DNA of 64,000 nt from Manis javanica. Lineage: Eukaryota; Chordata; Mammalia; Pholidota; Manidae. Of this stretch, positions 11,758 through 53,300 are shown one piece after another. Where the stretch lies: assembly GCF_040802235.1 (NCBI RefSeq), contig NC_133164.1, forward strand, positions 111,184,302-111,248,301, written 5' to 3'. How positions within the stretch are numbered: position 1 is the first letter of the stretch; every line of letters begins with the position of its first letter. The notes beneath the pieces were generated by a model. The model worked only from the letters and a program-made list of their open reading frames with translations. It had not been told where the DNA came from and did no database searches. The translations under genes and the position numbers were made by a program.

Positions 11758-14700
11758 AGGGCTGATGTCCCCCTTTTCTCCTGTCCTCTTACTAGGCGTG
11801 TCCCTCTCAGATGCCTCTGGGGATGCTGACAAGCACTGGAGTCTTCTGACAAAAGTGGGAGCTGGGGAAAGCAAATTCCCAAACAGCAAGTATGCAAGCA
11901 CTTAAACTGCAGCATTTAACTGCCTTCCTTCCAAGCTTAGAGGTTTGGAGGGGAAGAAAAGCATGTTTAAGGACAAGCAGCCACTCAATGCTACTCAATA
12001 CCACAGCCAAAGAAAGTAAAATATCACTAGTCCCCATCTTTTCAGAATAGTATTTAAAAGTATAAAAGGGGGCTCTGATAAAAGAGCCTGAAAGCTGCTG
12101 GGGTACACCCTGTGTTCTAGGCCTTGCCTGGTGGCAGATGCCATGTGGAGAGGCCGGTGCCCACCTCTGTGGTGGAAGGGGGCTCAGCCATCCCCCGACC
12201 ATGTCAAATGGGTTCTCTGTAGGCGAGCAGATTTTGTTACCAGAAAGAGTAACCGACCACAGAGTTCTCCTTTTACCACTGGAGATGCTGTGTTTGTTTA
12301 CAGGAAACCAAAGTTTCAAATTCATTTAGAATCAGAAGTTCCTGAGTTGACCAATGGGACAGGAAAAAAACGGAAAATATTTGGAATCTTTTCCTACAAG
12401 ATCCAGAGTTCCACTCCGCCCAGGTTCCTTTTGTTCAGGGCCAGAGGGAGTGGAGAGAAGCTGGCACAAATTTGTGGGGCCTGCTGGTGTGGAAAGGGGC
12501 CTTAAGCAAGTTCCGTCTAAAGCATTTTAGTTCAAAATTTTTTTCCTTAGGGACTGAAGCTAATCCTAGTGCTTTTTGCCTCTGGCCAAGGGGATGGTCA
12601 GGAAATGACTATGACAAATCCCCAAACAGATCAGCCCAGCAGAAAATTTTAGGGGAAAAACCTTGCCCAGAAATGGCAGCGCAGGGCATACAACTCAGCT
12701 TCTTCCACAAATATCAGGTCCATTATGCAAGGAAGGAAATCAAAGAGTGAAAAACAGAATGGGATTTCATTTCATCCAAAGTGTATGGCTGTTTTCCAGG
12801 ACAGAGTCAGTTTTGTAAAATAGGGACTGCGTGAGAAAGGGGGGCTCGGAGCATCCCCCCATTGACAGCCACCTGCAGCCCAGGTGGGCGCTAGGCTGTG
12901 ACCTTTACCTTAGGACAGATAATGTTGCCATGTGATAATGAGCAAATGCCTTTTGAAGATGCTAATCTTCATGTGATTTTGAAAGGTCTTTTATAGACAT
13001 TTTCATTTTCAAACAGATGCAAAAGTAAAGGGAATATTATAGTCAACTCAGTTTTTCACAGTTATCAACTCCCGCTTGGACAATCTTGGTTTATCTATAT
13101 TCCCACCCACTTCTGTTACACCATGGGATTATTTTAAAGCCACAAAGAACAGATACAGTATTTTAAGTGATTTTTAAAAACAATTTTAGAAATCATAGAA
13201 CACATATAAAATGTTTTCATGGTGTCATGGACCGACTGCCACAGACTTATGAGTCAGAACTAGACAGATCTGGCCAAAAAAATTAATTCTGCTGTTATAT
13301 TCTTCCACCCCTCCATCTGCCTTCTTCCAAAGGGAGTCACCTCAATCAAGAATAATTACGGAGATATCCGGACTTCCCCCGAGCCAGGAGCATCATCTCA
13401 GTTATGGGCCTGAGGTCCAAAAACTGTGACTCTTTGCAGGCAAATCCACACATGCATGTGTTTCTCCCTCCTGTTTTGAAATCAAATGACCTCAACATGC
13501 GGTTTGCCATGCACATCTCTCATTTTTCACATCCCCCGGCACATGAAGGAAATCTCTGCCTATGTCTGGGTTTCCTCACATGTGTTCCCTGAGGCAACAT
13601 TAGTTGGGAAATACCAGAATGGTTACAGCTGAGATGTCACTTTTCTGAAAACAGTTCTGATGGCCAACAGAGTTCTGACGGCCGGTGCTGATGGCGATAG
13701 GATGCTCTCCGTCACGCCCAGGTGAAGGGTCGCAGCTCGGTTTTCAGATCCACAGCGTCTCGGGCATTTGCATGGGATTGGGTTGGATCCATGCAGACTT
13801 AAAGATAAAAAGGTGATATCCGTGTATAAATAAAAATAATTGAAATAGAACCCTGAGTAAGTAACTTTGAGGTGGGCTTGAAAGCCCTGATTTAGAAGTG
13901 CTTGTCTGTAACTGGTTTACTGAAAACCCTATATTCCTTGGAGCTAGAAAGCAGTTTCTACCTTTCGTTGGATCCTCCTGTCCTTTTTGGTTGTGGCTCC
14001 TTCATGGAATCCTGGCCGAATTCTAACTTTCTAGTTACGTTTGGGATTTAAGATCAAGTCCTGTTCATTTAAAACATTTTAACCTTGAACTTGATTTAAA
14101 TCGTGGCTCTTCCCTGCTTCCCAACTCTGGCATGGGCAAAGGCCGCGGGCCTGCCTGGAAGGGGGCAGGGGTCCAGCCCTGAAAGTCCTCCACCCTCTGC
14201 CTCCTGGAGGCAGCTCCTGGAGGGTTGGAGGGAGGCAGGAGGCATAGGGCTGGTTTGAGTGACTTCCACATGCCTAGGTGGGGTGGGATCCCTGTCATTA
14301 GGCTCCCACCCCTCTTGCCTCTGTGCTCCTTCACATGAAGGCCCCCTGGCACACATTGCTGGGGGGCTGTCCCCATCCTCTTCCCAGGGACCCTAAGCCA
14401 TGGTCCCTTCAAGCTCTGTAGGAGAGGCTATGTCTCCCTCCAGGCCTCTGATTTCACCAGGTGTTTGTCTCTATGTGTGGGTCCCCTCTCTCCAGGGCAC
14501 ACATGTCAAGCACCCCTCTCTTCTTCCCCATGGTGGTAGGGATGTAGGTAGAAAAGCAAAACAAACCCACCCTTAGCTCCTCAAGCATCCTCCTGAGAAC
14601 CTCGCTCCTGGGCTTGTCCATGTGGTAGGGACAACGCAGTTCTCCGGGTTCTGCAGCTCAGCCCACATCTGGCCAGAGAACAAGCTGCCCTCTTCCATTC

Positions 14701-15320
14701 CTAGAAACACCACACATTGCTAAGGGTCACCTTCTTGCTTGGCTTTAGGGATGGGAAACTCCTCTCCTTATCCTCAGGCATGGGGATACACAGGCATCCA
14801 GGACAACGTATCCTCTATGAGGCTACCTATACCTCCCTCTCCCCTGTTCTCTTTGCCCACAGCCTGGGGTTCAGCGGAGGGAGGTGGTGGGGGCAGAGTC
14901 CTGAACGGCAGCTGCTCACCAGGCCCTGTGGGGAGATGGCTGCTGCCTGACTGATGGATGGTGCTCCCTGTTGAATGTGGGGGTCCTTCATACATTTCAT
15001 CCTCAGCTTTGGGCCAAAACATAGTTTGGTTCAATAGGGGAATTCCATTTCCTGGACAGGCCTTGCAGCTCACTAAACCCACCTACAGATACATACTGAG
15101 TGCAGATGAGACAGCAGCAGGAGTACGATCGCGGCCTTGTTTTACAGCCCAGTGTGTACAGGTGGTTGCTTTTCCTTAAAAGGGGTGAGAGTTGGGACAG
15201 GTGGTGTCATCTAGGATGAAGACTCCAGTTTCAAACTGCAAAATAAAGATCCTTGGGGAAATTCTGTACTGAGAATAACAGGTGATGGGGCTTCAGTGTG
15301 TATTGACACAGGCCCATGAT
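11758..15320. other. Intergenic stretch, mostly unassigned
   Basis: No gene found. 12,980-13,200 resembles an interspersed repeat I could not name. 13,670-13,770 is relatively CpG-rich, and an octamer-like ATTTGCAT lies at 13,766-13,773. 14,100-14,960 is GC-rich with open frames on both strands that look like shadows. Confidence 0.4.
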
Positions 15321-15324
15321 GTCA

Positions 15325-15445
15325 TTCACTAGACTGTAATCCCATACATGCAGGGACCAGGGCTGGTCTTGACATTTCCAGGGCATACAGTGTATGCCAC
15401 TTAGGGGGCAGTCAATATATACTGTTGAATAATTGAATGAACAGA
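15325..15445 (+). repeat. L2-like LINE 3' end
   Basis: The 'ctagactgtaatcccataca' to 'tgaataattgaatgaacag' arrangement is typical of L2 3' ends. A further L2- or MIR-type antisense fragment, containing 'ctgccctcaagaagtttatg', lies at about 15,520-15,620. Confidence 0.6.
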
Positions 15446-16189
15446 AGTGACTGAGGTCACTAGTGGCTATAGCATCAGCAATTGGTTGCCTCCTGTGAAC
15501 ACTTTCTGAACTCTTATTGTTCCAGAAGCCCTGAAGATGGTTAAAAGTAAAAATTCCTGCCCTCAAGAAGTTTATGATAAAGAGTAGGAGACAGACTGGT
15601 ACAATTACCTACCAATAAAGCCTCCCAATTCCATCAGGAGAAAGCAAGGGCTCTGTCTTTGCGGCCAGCAAGGAGTGGGGCATGGAGAAGCCCCTGGCAC
15701 AACTCCTGCCTGGACACAGCCTTCATCCAAATTGTTTCAAGTGAGGCTGAATCCATTCCTTCATGGTGCCTTAGTATGACATGGGGTCACCCAGTCCTTC
15801 CCTCCTTTGAAGCCCCTCTCATGGAGCCAGGATCCCCACTACCACCCCTTGGTGTTTAGTGACCCTGGAGCAACTCTCCCCTGAGAACAGTAACCAGATT
15901 CCTTGGTCTCACTGGGGCCTTTTGGAATCAAGTAAAAGGCAAAAAAGAGAATGAACTGCCTGAGGATGGGAGGCCTGTGAGCTGCCCACATACCTGAGCC
16001 AAAAGGGTGTTGGAGGCAGCATGGCTGCAGCCCCCCAGAAATCAGAGAGCCAAACCAAGGGAGACCCAGGGGCAAGAAGTGGGTGTTGATCACTCAACAC
16101 AGGTTCGCTAAGAGAAAGTGCTCCCCCACACAGAGTCCTTGGCAAACGGGTGCCATGTAGCTAGTACATCCGGTTCCCTGGGGCTGCTT

Positions 16190-16780
16190 TCATTGATTTG
16201 GAACACCAGATCAAATCATATCAATCCAAAGGCTTTGATCCTACCTCGTGTGAATATTTACATGTAGTGTGGGTCAATCGGGCGGGTCTCAGCAGCCATC
16301 AGTGCCCTCGAATAAAGCCTGAAAGAAAAATGTCCTTGGCTGCTGGCCGTGGGAGGCTGTTTGGAAGGGGCCTCTTTTTGAAATGTTTTCCAGCTGTTAT
16401 TTCCTTTCTGAATAATCTGAGTCTAATTCAATTTGTGGCACCTTTCTCTTTCCCAGATTTTTTTCAGAAGGAAAATCACCCTCATCTGGCTCTCTGCAAG
16501 CACGTATACGTTCCGCCGGTTTTGGCCGAGACTCTCACTGCCTTGTAAATAAGCGACCCCATGGGTACAGGGGAGAAATACTGCGCATTACATAGCCTTT
16601 CAATCGCATGGCCTGGTGGCAGTCGTGCAAGATGCTGCACATTATCTCCAGAACGCTCGGGGTAGAAAGGTCGACAGCCGTCTCCACGCTGACTCTGGGC
16701 CGATCCAGCACATTATTGTGTTGCTGTGGGAGAGTCAGGCAAAGCAGCAAGAGCCAGGAACGCCCAGGGATTATAGTTTT
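16190..16780. promoter_or_regulatory. Candidate conserved non-coding element, repeat-free
   Basis: About 600 bp with no recognisable repeat and locally high CpG content (many CG dinucleotides at 16,500-16,720), in an area otherwise full of old repeats. A CTTTGAT (TCF/LEF-like) site lies near 16,230. Downstream of CCBE1, so it could be a distal enhancer, but this is inferred only from base composition and the absence of repeats. Interspecies alignment would decide. Confidence 0.25.
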
Positions 16781-17149
16781 TACAAAAAAACCCAAACAAA
16801 CCCAAAAATAACAAAACTTGGCTTTGGAGACAGTTCCATCCTCATATATCATAAAAACTATTTATAAGCAAAATATGACTCCACAGAGAGGACTTCCCTT
16901 CTGGTTTAATCAGTTCCCCACCCAGCTCCCATCCCCAGCATGGTTGACAATGATGTTAGAGACAGAAGATGTTACAAAGCCACAGAAAATAGACAGAAGC
17001 AGTGAGAATTCCAAGCCCAAGTTGTCACCTGGCCAGAATCAGATGAGAATCAGGAGTCCTTGAATCAGGATGTTGGGGAAGACACAGCACCCTGGAGGAA
17101 CTACAGCCCAACCAAGCTCAACTGAGTCAATGAGCTGCAAGGACTTCAT

Positions 17150-17420
17150 TTCTGTCCTCCGTTTCTGCTGTTTCTCTGAAGGTTTTGTTTTCCACAGTAG
17201 ATTAACATTTAAGTGAATAGCCTTTGAATAAAGCAGATTGCTCTCCACATTGTGGTGGGCCTCATCCAACAGGTGAAGGCCTTATCAGAAAAACACTGAC
17301 CTAGTTGAAGAAGAAAGTCTGCCAGAGACTGCCTCTGGACTCAAACTGCAGTATCAACTCTTCCCCGGGTCTCCAGCCTGACAGCCTCCCTACCGATTCT
17401 TGTTCGTCTTCCCAGACCAG
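17150..17420 (+). mobile_element. Partial ERVL/MLT2-type LTR
   Basis: It shares the layout of the fuller element at 48,340-48,780: 'taacatttaagtgaatag', 'taaagcagattgctctcc', 'gtgggcctcatccaacag' and 'tgcctctggactcaaactg'. The 5' end is missing. The family name is from memory and uncertain. Confidence 0.5.
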
Positions 17421-17594
17421 AAGGCATACTTCCTGAGATCAGGAACTTCGCACTACCACTCCCCTGGTTCTTGGTCCCATTTGTATATTTATTGAATGAA
17501 GTGGGCATGTAAGAATTTCAGATTGGAAAACAAGTGTTGTTGAAGGAAATGAGCAGGGTGTTAAGAGTCAGCAGATAGGGACAAGATGTCCTTC

Positions 17595-18020
17595 TTGTAC
17601 TGGGTTGTCCCCACAAAATTCACGTCTGCTGGGAACCTCAAAATGTGACCCTATTTGGAAATAGGATCTTTGCAGATTAATTAATTAAATTGAGATAAGT
17701 TCATACTGGATAAGGGCGGGCCCTCACCCAAGAAGTGATGTCTTCATCAGGTGAAAAAATAGGAGGTCAGTGCACAGAGAGAACCCCAAGTGAAGAGGCA
17801 AGAGGTAAAATGGCAGGTGATGTCAGAGGAAAGCAACGCCGAGGATTGCCAGCAACTACCAGAAACTGGAGAGAAGCGTGGGATGGCTTCTCCCTCAAGC
17901 CCCCAGAAGTTAAGGACCCTGATGACACCTCTTGAACTTCCAGCTTCCAGAACTGTGAGAAATAGATTTCTATTGTTTCAGCCACCCAGTTGTGGTTCCC
18001 CATTACAGCAGCCTGAGGAA
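17595..18020 (+). mobile_element. MaLR (MLT1-type) solo LTR, plus strand
   Basis: It contains 'aaaatgtgaccctatttgga', 'aggatctttgcagattaatt', 'gccagcaactaccagaaact', 'cagaactgtgagaaatagat' and the final 'ttcagccacccagtt' block, all MaLR LTR hallmarks. The open frames in both directions across it are not genes. Confidence 0.75.
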
Positions 18021-18619
18021 GCGCAACAGCCTCTTCCTCGCATCTCTGCCAGTTCCCCAGAACCCTGCAATTTAACTGTGGTTGCCCCCACATGCCCTTG
18101 CAAAATTGCCTCTTCTTTGTGGACTTCCCATCTGCCCCAAGGCTGAGTGCTGCTTCCCACTTGGCCAGCCTGCAACCTGTATCTAGACGGCAGGTGGTGA
18201 AAATCTGCAGGAGCTGGGGTGTTTCAAAAGCACAGCAAGCTTCTCCGAAACTTTAGTGTCCTGTCTGGGAAGAAAACAGCCTCAAATCTGCTGGGAATCA
18301 AGCCTTGAGAACATGGGCTTACCAGCCGACTGTGCAAATGGTATGTCCAGAGCCTACGGGGAGGATTACTCACCCAGGTCTTGGTTCATTAAGCTGCTTT
18401 TTAAATTGAGAAGGCTGGAAAAGCTATAGACGAAACAGCCTCCCAGAATTCCATCAACTGCTGTTTCACTCAGAGGATTCCTGAAGCTTTCTCTGTGGGG
18501 GCTGGAGGTCTTGTGTGGCTGTGGTGCGAATGACTGGATACTGTGTGTGACTTCGGGTAGGAGCACATGGGGAGGGAAGGGTGGCTCCTACGGGGGTGAG
18601 CTGTTACTGGCTCTTGAAG

Positions 18620-18800
18620 CACTTTCTTTCATAGCACTTATCACAGTTTATAATTGCATTTATGTTCTGGAAGGCTCCTAGTCTCTGTTGCCAAAGGTCT
18701 CCAGGAGGATGGGGATTATGCCTTTTTGGCTCCCTGTGGTGTCTGCAGTGCACAGAGCAGAGTGCAGTTTACAAGTATTGGATAAACATTTGCTAAAGCA
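18620..18800 (+). repeat. L2-like LINE 3' end
   Basis: 'agcacttatcacagtttata' followed by a 'ggatggggattatgcctt' block and a final 'tattggataaacatttgct' is the L2 3' end pattern. Confidence 0.6.
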
Positions 18801-21800
18801 AAGTGAGATGCCTAACTCAAAGTGAGGTTAACTTCGGGATGCTAAAGGCACCCTGCTGAATGGTACTAAGAGTCTCTTAGAAGGAACCTCCCTTACTGTA
18901 TATAACTCTGCCTCCCATACAGCCCAACTGATGAAAATTCCCTTCTTTTTATCTTCACACAGGGGACTTTAGCTACCAATTCATAGGGCTTCCTCCCCTC
19001 AACTCTACTTATTTTAACCTTTTTAAAAGGTAGTCAACCATTTTTTTCTCCTCCAAAGGAAACCTTATGTGGATTTCTAATCCAAAACCACTTGACAATG
19101 GAATTGCTCATGGTGTAGCAGGAATTAGGGACAGGCAGAACCCTCACAGGTTTCCCCTCTGTGCACTACTAAGCCATCTTCAATGCCCTGCAGAGAGTTC
19201 CTGGTTTGAAAACGCCACTCTGGGGGTCCCAGAGGATCCCCAGACCAGCTGGGGACATGTGCCTCTGAGACTCGGATTCAGTGGGACCTGGGCCTTCAGA
19301 TCATGACTTAGACTCAAATGTTGGGTCCACACGCAGACCCTAGGTGGTGGCCTTCCCCAAAGGCAGGTTCTATCTCCATCTCTTGTATTCATCTTGTAAA
19401 GACAGTTGTTGCACAAGGCTAGGTGTCGGGACAAAACACAGTACAGCCACATAAGAAAAATAACTTTGTTATTAAGCATATATAATCTTATCCAAAGTAC
19501 TTCATAGTATCACATCCATAACTGTTTGAATACTAGCCCAACTGGTACATGGATCTGTTATAAATAATGAACATAGCGACTGAATATATGACTAGTCACT
19601 GGGAAATAAAGACAACATCATGACACACATAGAATTCCCAGGGCCCTTGCTTTGGGGGTGGGGGTATTATTATAATAAAGAATGCTAAGGTCCCTGGGAG
19701 ATGTGTAAAGGGTCTTTTTTTCTACGAATTCCCTAAAGCAGTAAATATTTGTTGAAGGAGCATGTAAAGTTCAAGATTTTATGCTTCAACAATTACGGTC
19801 AGGTTTAATTTTTTTCTTTTTCCTTTTCAAATGGAAAATAATTTTTTTTGATTTGTTGTGCAACATACATGCTGACTGTGCCAGGAAACATTTCATCTAT
19901 TTTCCTGAATTTGTTATTAATAACTTTAGATGGCTCTATTCTACCAGTTGTTTGGCCTAGATTCCTACAAATAAATTTCCTTTTCAGGAAGGTTATCTGA
20001 AAGATGTGAAGGTTGCACAACGAGGCTGCTGACTCTCTGATTGGGCAGAGCTGGGGGAAAGAGAAAGGGGAGTAATATCTAAAGTGTGAAGAGGGATTTG
20101 CTGTCAACCCAAGGAGATGCCTGACACCGGGTCACAGAGAGTCTTGCCTGCATGCCTGGAAACTGGGCTCACAAGGCCACAAATCCTGGAAGGGGATCAT
20201 GACCAGAACCAGGGGGTCTTTGCCTGGTGTTTGGTGGGAGTAATACACCTTCCCCCTTGCTGGTGCGCATTTCTTATTTACCTGTTTGGCTATGGACACA
20301 CTTGTCTCAGTTTACACAGTGGAAAAGAAGTCGGTTGGTGTGTTCTGTGGCAGGTGCTGGAATTCACAAGGAAGGAAGACGGAGCTCCCCTGGTGCCCCA
20401 CATTCTTTGGCATAGTGATGGTTATAATTGATCCCTCTGGAGCTGGGCATGGGGCCCAAATGTATGCCCTCCTTGCACTCTTTCAACAGATTTTTGTTCC
20501 CTTTGCTATCCAGAAACAGAAACCATCTATTATGTTCTGTTCTAAGTTCTAGTGATCAGGTTGCAAAAAATTAAAGTCAGTGTTTTTGCTGAAGGATTGA
20601 GGAGTACAAAGATCTCTTTTCCCATGGAACAGGAAGTGGCTTAGCAAAACTGTAGTAAATTTTACCCCCCAAAATGGCTTTTTCATTAAAACCAAAAATG
20701 GCTTTGAGCAGAAGTCCTGTTTAGACAGTGAAGCTTCAGTTTTCTATCCATAACTAAATGATACAAGAGGAATAACAGTGTATTATGTCTTATCTTTGAA
20801 AGATAATTTGGGCAGACAGTAGTCTACTGTGATAGTAGTCTAAGTTTTGAAAATCTGAGGATGAATAATTATTTTATAAACTGACCTGACCCAGCAGATT
20901 GAGATTATAAAATACAGGTTATTTTGTGTTTTGCTGGAGGATGTTATCTAGAATAATCTCATGAATCCCAGATATTACTACCTACAGTTCATTCTTTTAA
21001 CATATTATCCTAGCTTCTTGTCATACGTGCAGCAGGGTTGAGTTTTATGGGCATTTGGCAATAAAGAAGTTTATATATAAACACAAGTTCCTCATTTAAG
21101 AAGAAAAATAAAGATGAACCCAATCATTTCTCATAGAGTCTGTACATAATTCACTTTAGCATTCATCCATCCACACCCTTTAAATACTGTGTTCCACAAG
21201 CAGGCAACAGTAAATCTATTCCAGATGGGAGTCAACAGCTGCTCAGTTCATCTTTTCATCAACCCGTGGCTGGTGAGGCTTTCTGCTGTGAAGATCGGAT
21301 TCTGGAGAGACTGAAGGGGTTAGGGAAGATGCTAGAAAAGGAGCATCCCTTTTTTTTTTTTTTTGAGAATGTGTGGTTTTCAGCTGTAACATTTTGGTAG
21401 ATGGTCACTGGGATTTCACGTGAGGAAGAAAGAGTGGAGCAAAGTGTTTGTGGAGAACTCAGCCCCGGGCTGACTGATTGGGTCCTGTGTTTCTAACATG
21501 ATGGGAATGAGGGAAGGAAGGCTGTCGTCTCTCCAGATTCACTAACAGAGGCCCCTGCATTGTTCTGAAGACAGAAGAGAAGTGGCAGATAAACACCGAT
21601 AGTGGTTCTCTTTAAACATGCTTTCCCAGAAGGAGAGTTAAACGGGGTAGGTGAAAAGGAGATGGAAAAAGAAAACTCAACACAAACCTCCTAGAAACAG
21701 GGGGGAAAACACAGGATGGGAACAGGGGACCCCAACATGAGCACATATGAACTGTGACACTGATCATCTTTGAGGCTCAATATAAGGGTTTAGGTCTCCT

Positions 21801-23435
21801 GACCAGGTGGCTGAAGAGCCCTTCTGTGTGTCAAAGGAGAAGGTGGTCTTGAAGATACTGTCAGCTGCCCAGTAAAAGTGAGAGGTTCCCCCAGTGACAT
21901 CACAAAAGAGCAGAAGCCCTGCTGGTCTCTTGAGCTCTCCTACTTGTACTCCCATCTCTGTGGATCCAGAGAAAGCCCTTTCCAGAATATGCTTCCCTCT
22001 GAGACCCAGGGGTGTATGAGCAAACATGGACTCAGTGGAAGGTCTGGGAATATACCTTTTTTCAACTGCTTCCCACATTTGCTGAGGAAGGGGAAGCAAG
22101 GGGAAGGCCTGTAAGAACTGGAGCTTGGACTAACTTATAGAAAACTAAGGAAAGATGAGACTAGCTGGGAGGAAATTTCTGCCAAACAAGGAAAACCATG
22201 TGTTTCCCTTCACATTCAAGAAAACTTTCAATAGTGTATTATTCTCTGTGTTGCGAAGCTTGGCTGGTCCCAGACAAGGACTTCTAATTCCCAAGGAGAG
22301 CAGATTTACCTGGCCCTGCCGATGCAGTGGGATCTCTGCTCCAGGTTCTCCCTGTCCTTTGCCAGTAACCCAAGTCAGCAACCTTCTTCCAGCCTTCAGC
22401 TCGTTGCACATTGATTCAACCTGGCTCATGGGCTCACGGCATGTTCTGGGCAATCGGTCAGAGCCAGGGAATTCTGCACCTCTCCCTAAGGGACAGCCAC
22501 CTTTATTTAACAAATAACCTGTGACTTACTAAGCAAGCCCACTCATTTGCTCAAACAGCTTTAAAATGTCCTGGCAAGCCAGGAGCTCATTGTTCTAATG
22601 TGAATCAGGATACTTCATTCACTTACTTTGTTTTGAATAGAGGATTTATTCCTATAGCCAGCGTAACACTCCTCTCTGAATATGCTTACAGAAAAGTGTA
22701 GCATGAATCCTTATAGTCATATGAGAATTTAGAAAGAGACAACCCCTATGACAGTCAATATACTACTGTATCATTTTTCTCCATCTCCCCTGATCTGTGC
22801 TTCTTAATTTTCTCATTTCTTTAACCAAAATTGTGAAACAAGGTTGGACAAGAGGACAGAACATTGCAAACCTATTAGACTGACAAGGTTAAAGAATTAT
22901 CCACCCAGGTAAATTTATACATTGTTGTCTCCCCTTTTTAACCGAAGAGGCCTAATTCTGATACTGAGGAGTAGAAGTCTATTCCAGACACCTATCTATT
23001 GTTTTTTATAAGTAACCTCATTTTCTCAGAGCTCACCTGGCCGCTTTCCCCTTTTCAATAGTCTGCCAAAGTTTATGACACCGTGAGACTACTTAACTCA
23101 AAGAAATCAGAAGCTCCTGGAAAAAGGAAAGTTACAACGTAGACCAGCGGACTCCATCTGACTCTCAGAGGGAAGCATATACATCAGTCACTTTCTCTTG
23201 TCTCCAGCACATCTAGCAAGGGACTCTGAAACTAGTATTTGGAAGAAGAGGAGGATGGAAAAGACAAGAAAAAGGTAAAGAAAATAAAAACATATCTTTT
23301 CTGGGTCTCCAGTGGCTTCTTTTTCTTTAGATGATTTAACTGCAGGTGAAAAGGCGCTTCTCTTCCCTTCCTTTGCATGCCGACCTTGGGATGTGCTAAG
23401 GGGACAAGCCTCCGGGGGCTCCCAAGTCTCCCGTC
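18801..23435 (-). other. CCBE1: Presumed CCBE1 3' UTR and 3' flank
   Basis: On the minus strand this follows the CCBE1 stop. Human CCBE1 has a long 3' UTR (several kb), so much of this stretch is probably transcribed, but I cannot place the end. Minus-strand AATAAA hexamers occur at 22,650-22,645 and 22,507-22,502. An ATTAAA lies near 19,808. Any of these could be polyadenylation signals. A T15 run at 21,350-21,364 would read as A15 in the transcript. No other gene is seen here. Confidence 0.4.
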
Positions 23436-51097
<27,662 letters not shown>

Positions 51098-52239
51098 TTA
51101 AAAATACAATTCTTTTCAGTTATTGGTTTTGAATGAAATAACTTATGCCCAGGAAAAACCAAGACATAGAGGAAAGTAGGGGTGCAGTAATTTTAAAAGA
51201 ATCTGAGATAAAAAGGAAGTATCAATACCACATGACATCTTCCAATGTGCCCTTTTGCCACATTAACCCTTTGAATTCTATGAAATGAATTAACACAGAG
51301 GCTTCAAGATGCTTATGTTAGATGATTAGAGGTCTGCAGGATATAAGTATGAAAAGGACCTTTTAGGCTGGCCAGACCCCTTACCCTATAGGCCAAGGAT
51401 TCACATGGCTTGCTAATTATAACAATTATCTAAGAGTAATAACAACTGGGCAAGTATAACATAATGATGTTAATTCTAATATAATAACAAGTAAGGCAGT
51501 TTATTACTATCCAGACTGGGATTGGGACCCACCCATTCTGGCTCCCATTCCAATGCTTCTTTTATACCTACACCATGTAAGGTACTCAAAGGGACCTAGA
51601 TTATCTGAATTTTAAAAACAGCAAACAGGAAATTCTTAACATAAATACCCAAGCCTTGTATATTTGCCTGAGGTAGGGAAATGGTACCACTGTTCAAAAA
51701 TGTAAATCTCCACTGGAAAGAGTACGTCTCTAGTATGGAGTTGTAAACTCTTAACAGATCACCCCCCTGCAGATACAACTATAAGTTACAGACAAAATGG
51801 AAGCAAACAACTACTACGAAGGTTCTGTAGAGTAAATGAAAACTGGCAGGTTTAGGAGGGGAGCTGAAATTTTGAACAAGGGATATATATTTGAACCTTT
51901 GAATAAGGGTAAGGTTCCTGCTTTTTAAGGCTTTGGCCTGAGCTCCGACCACAGTTGCCATGCAGTGTGGGAACCTAAAACTCAGAGAAAATCTGCAGTA
52001 TTTTTTTGCCAGATGAAACAGAGGACAAAGCCTAGGCAATCAGAGTCAAGAGAAACTGAGGAGGAATTCTGTGAGTCCCAAATACATTTCACCAAGTCTC
52101 TGGTAAACCCTAACCCAAGACTGTGAGGAACAGACCTGAAACACCCCAACTAAAAACAACAGGGGCTGGACAAGGGTTTGAGCCACTGGCTCCTGCACGC
52201 CAGTTTTTGTCATCAAACCAAGTTACTTGCCTGCTAACA

Positions 52240-53300
52240 GAAAAAGAGTGACACTCTTTGGATAAACAGATCGGGATCCAGGGTCTCCACAACATAACAT
52301 GTACAAATATTTACAAGGGAAAAACAGTCAATGGTGCCAACTCCAAGGCAATCCAGATGTTGGAATTATCAGACACAAACTTTAAAGGAGCTATGACGAT
52401 TATGTTCAGTAATATAAAGGAAAAAAAACTTGTACTGAGTATAAACGTAGGAAATCTTAGCAGAGACATAGAAACTATGAAAAGTACAGAATGGAAATTC
52501 AAGAACTGGAAAAAACATCTGAAATTTTTTAAAACCTCACTGGATGGGTTTAACAGAAGAATGGAAATATGGTGTGGGAAAGAATTAGTAAATTTGAAGA
52601 TACATGTGAAGGAATTATCCCACTTGATGAAGAGAGAAAAACAAAGATTTAAAAATGCACCAAACCTTGAGGACAGGTAGGACTATCTCAAGAGGTCTAA
52701 TGTATGCTATTTGGAGTTTCAAAAGGAGAGAAGACAGAGAATAGGGCAGAAAAAAAATGTTTGAAAAAATAGCAGAAATGCCCCCAAAATTTAGTGAAAG
52801 ACACAAATTTACAGACTAAAATAGTTTAGTGAACCCCAAATAGTTTACACACACACACATACAAAAAAACCTTTAGAGATATCCTAGTCATACTGCTGAA
52901 AACTAAAGAGAAAATCTTGAAAGCAGAGAAAAATTACCCATTTTATACAAGGACAGGATGATATGAATGACCATGCACTTTTCATATAAAACTATGCTAA
53001 CCACAAACAATGTATGACATTGACAAAGTATGACATCTTCCAAGTGCTGAGAAAACAAACATGTCAACCCAGAATCCTATACCCAGTGAAAATATTCCTT
53101 TAAGAATGAAGCTGAAATAAAGACATTTCATATAAAAGAAAACTAAGAATTCATTGTCAGCTTACCTGCACTATGAGAAATGCTAAAGGGAGTTAGTTCT
53201 TCAGGCTGAAGGGACATGGTACTAGAAGGAAACCTGAATCTTGAAGGAATGAAGAGCTAAGTATCTCAGTATGTATAAAATTCTATTTTTCTTCATTCTT
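52240..53300 (+). mobile_element. L1-type fragment (5'/ORF1-like region)
   Basis: The frame 52,258-52,680 is L1 ORF1-like in character (Lys/Glu-rich coiled-coil text). It is followed by 'gaatcctatacccagtgaaa', 'tgcactatgagaaatgctaa' and 'gttcttcaggctgaaggga', L1 5'-region landmarks. Not intact. Confidence 0.65.

Noticed and set aside
12131-12505. 124-residue plus-strand frame
   Set aside because: It overlaps other frames on both strands and shows no recognisable domain.
17767-18146. Open frames on both strands, up to 118 residues
   Set aside because: They lie in the MaLR LTR and its flank.
21350-21364. T15 run as a SINE or LINE tail on the minus strand
   Set aside because: No recognisable element body or target duplication next to it.
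52258-52680. 140-residue plus-strand open frame
   Set aside because: It belongs to an L1-type fragment (ORF1-like coiled-coil text), not a host gene.
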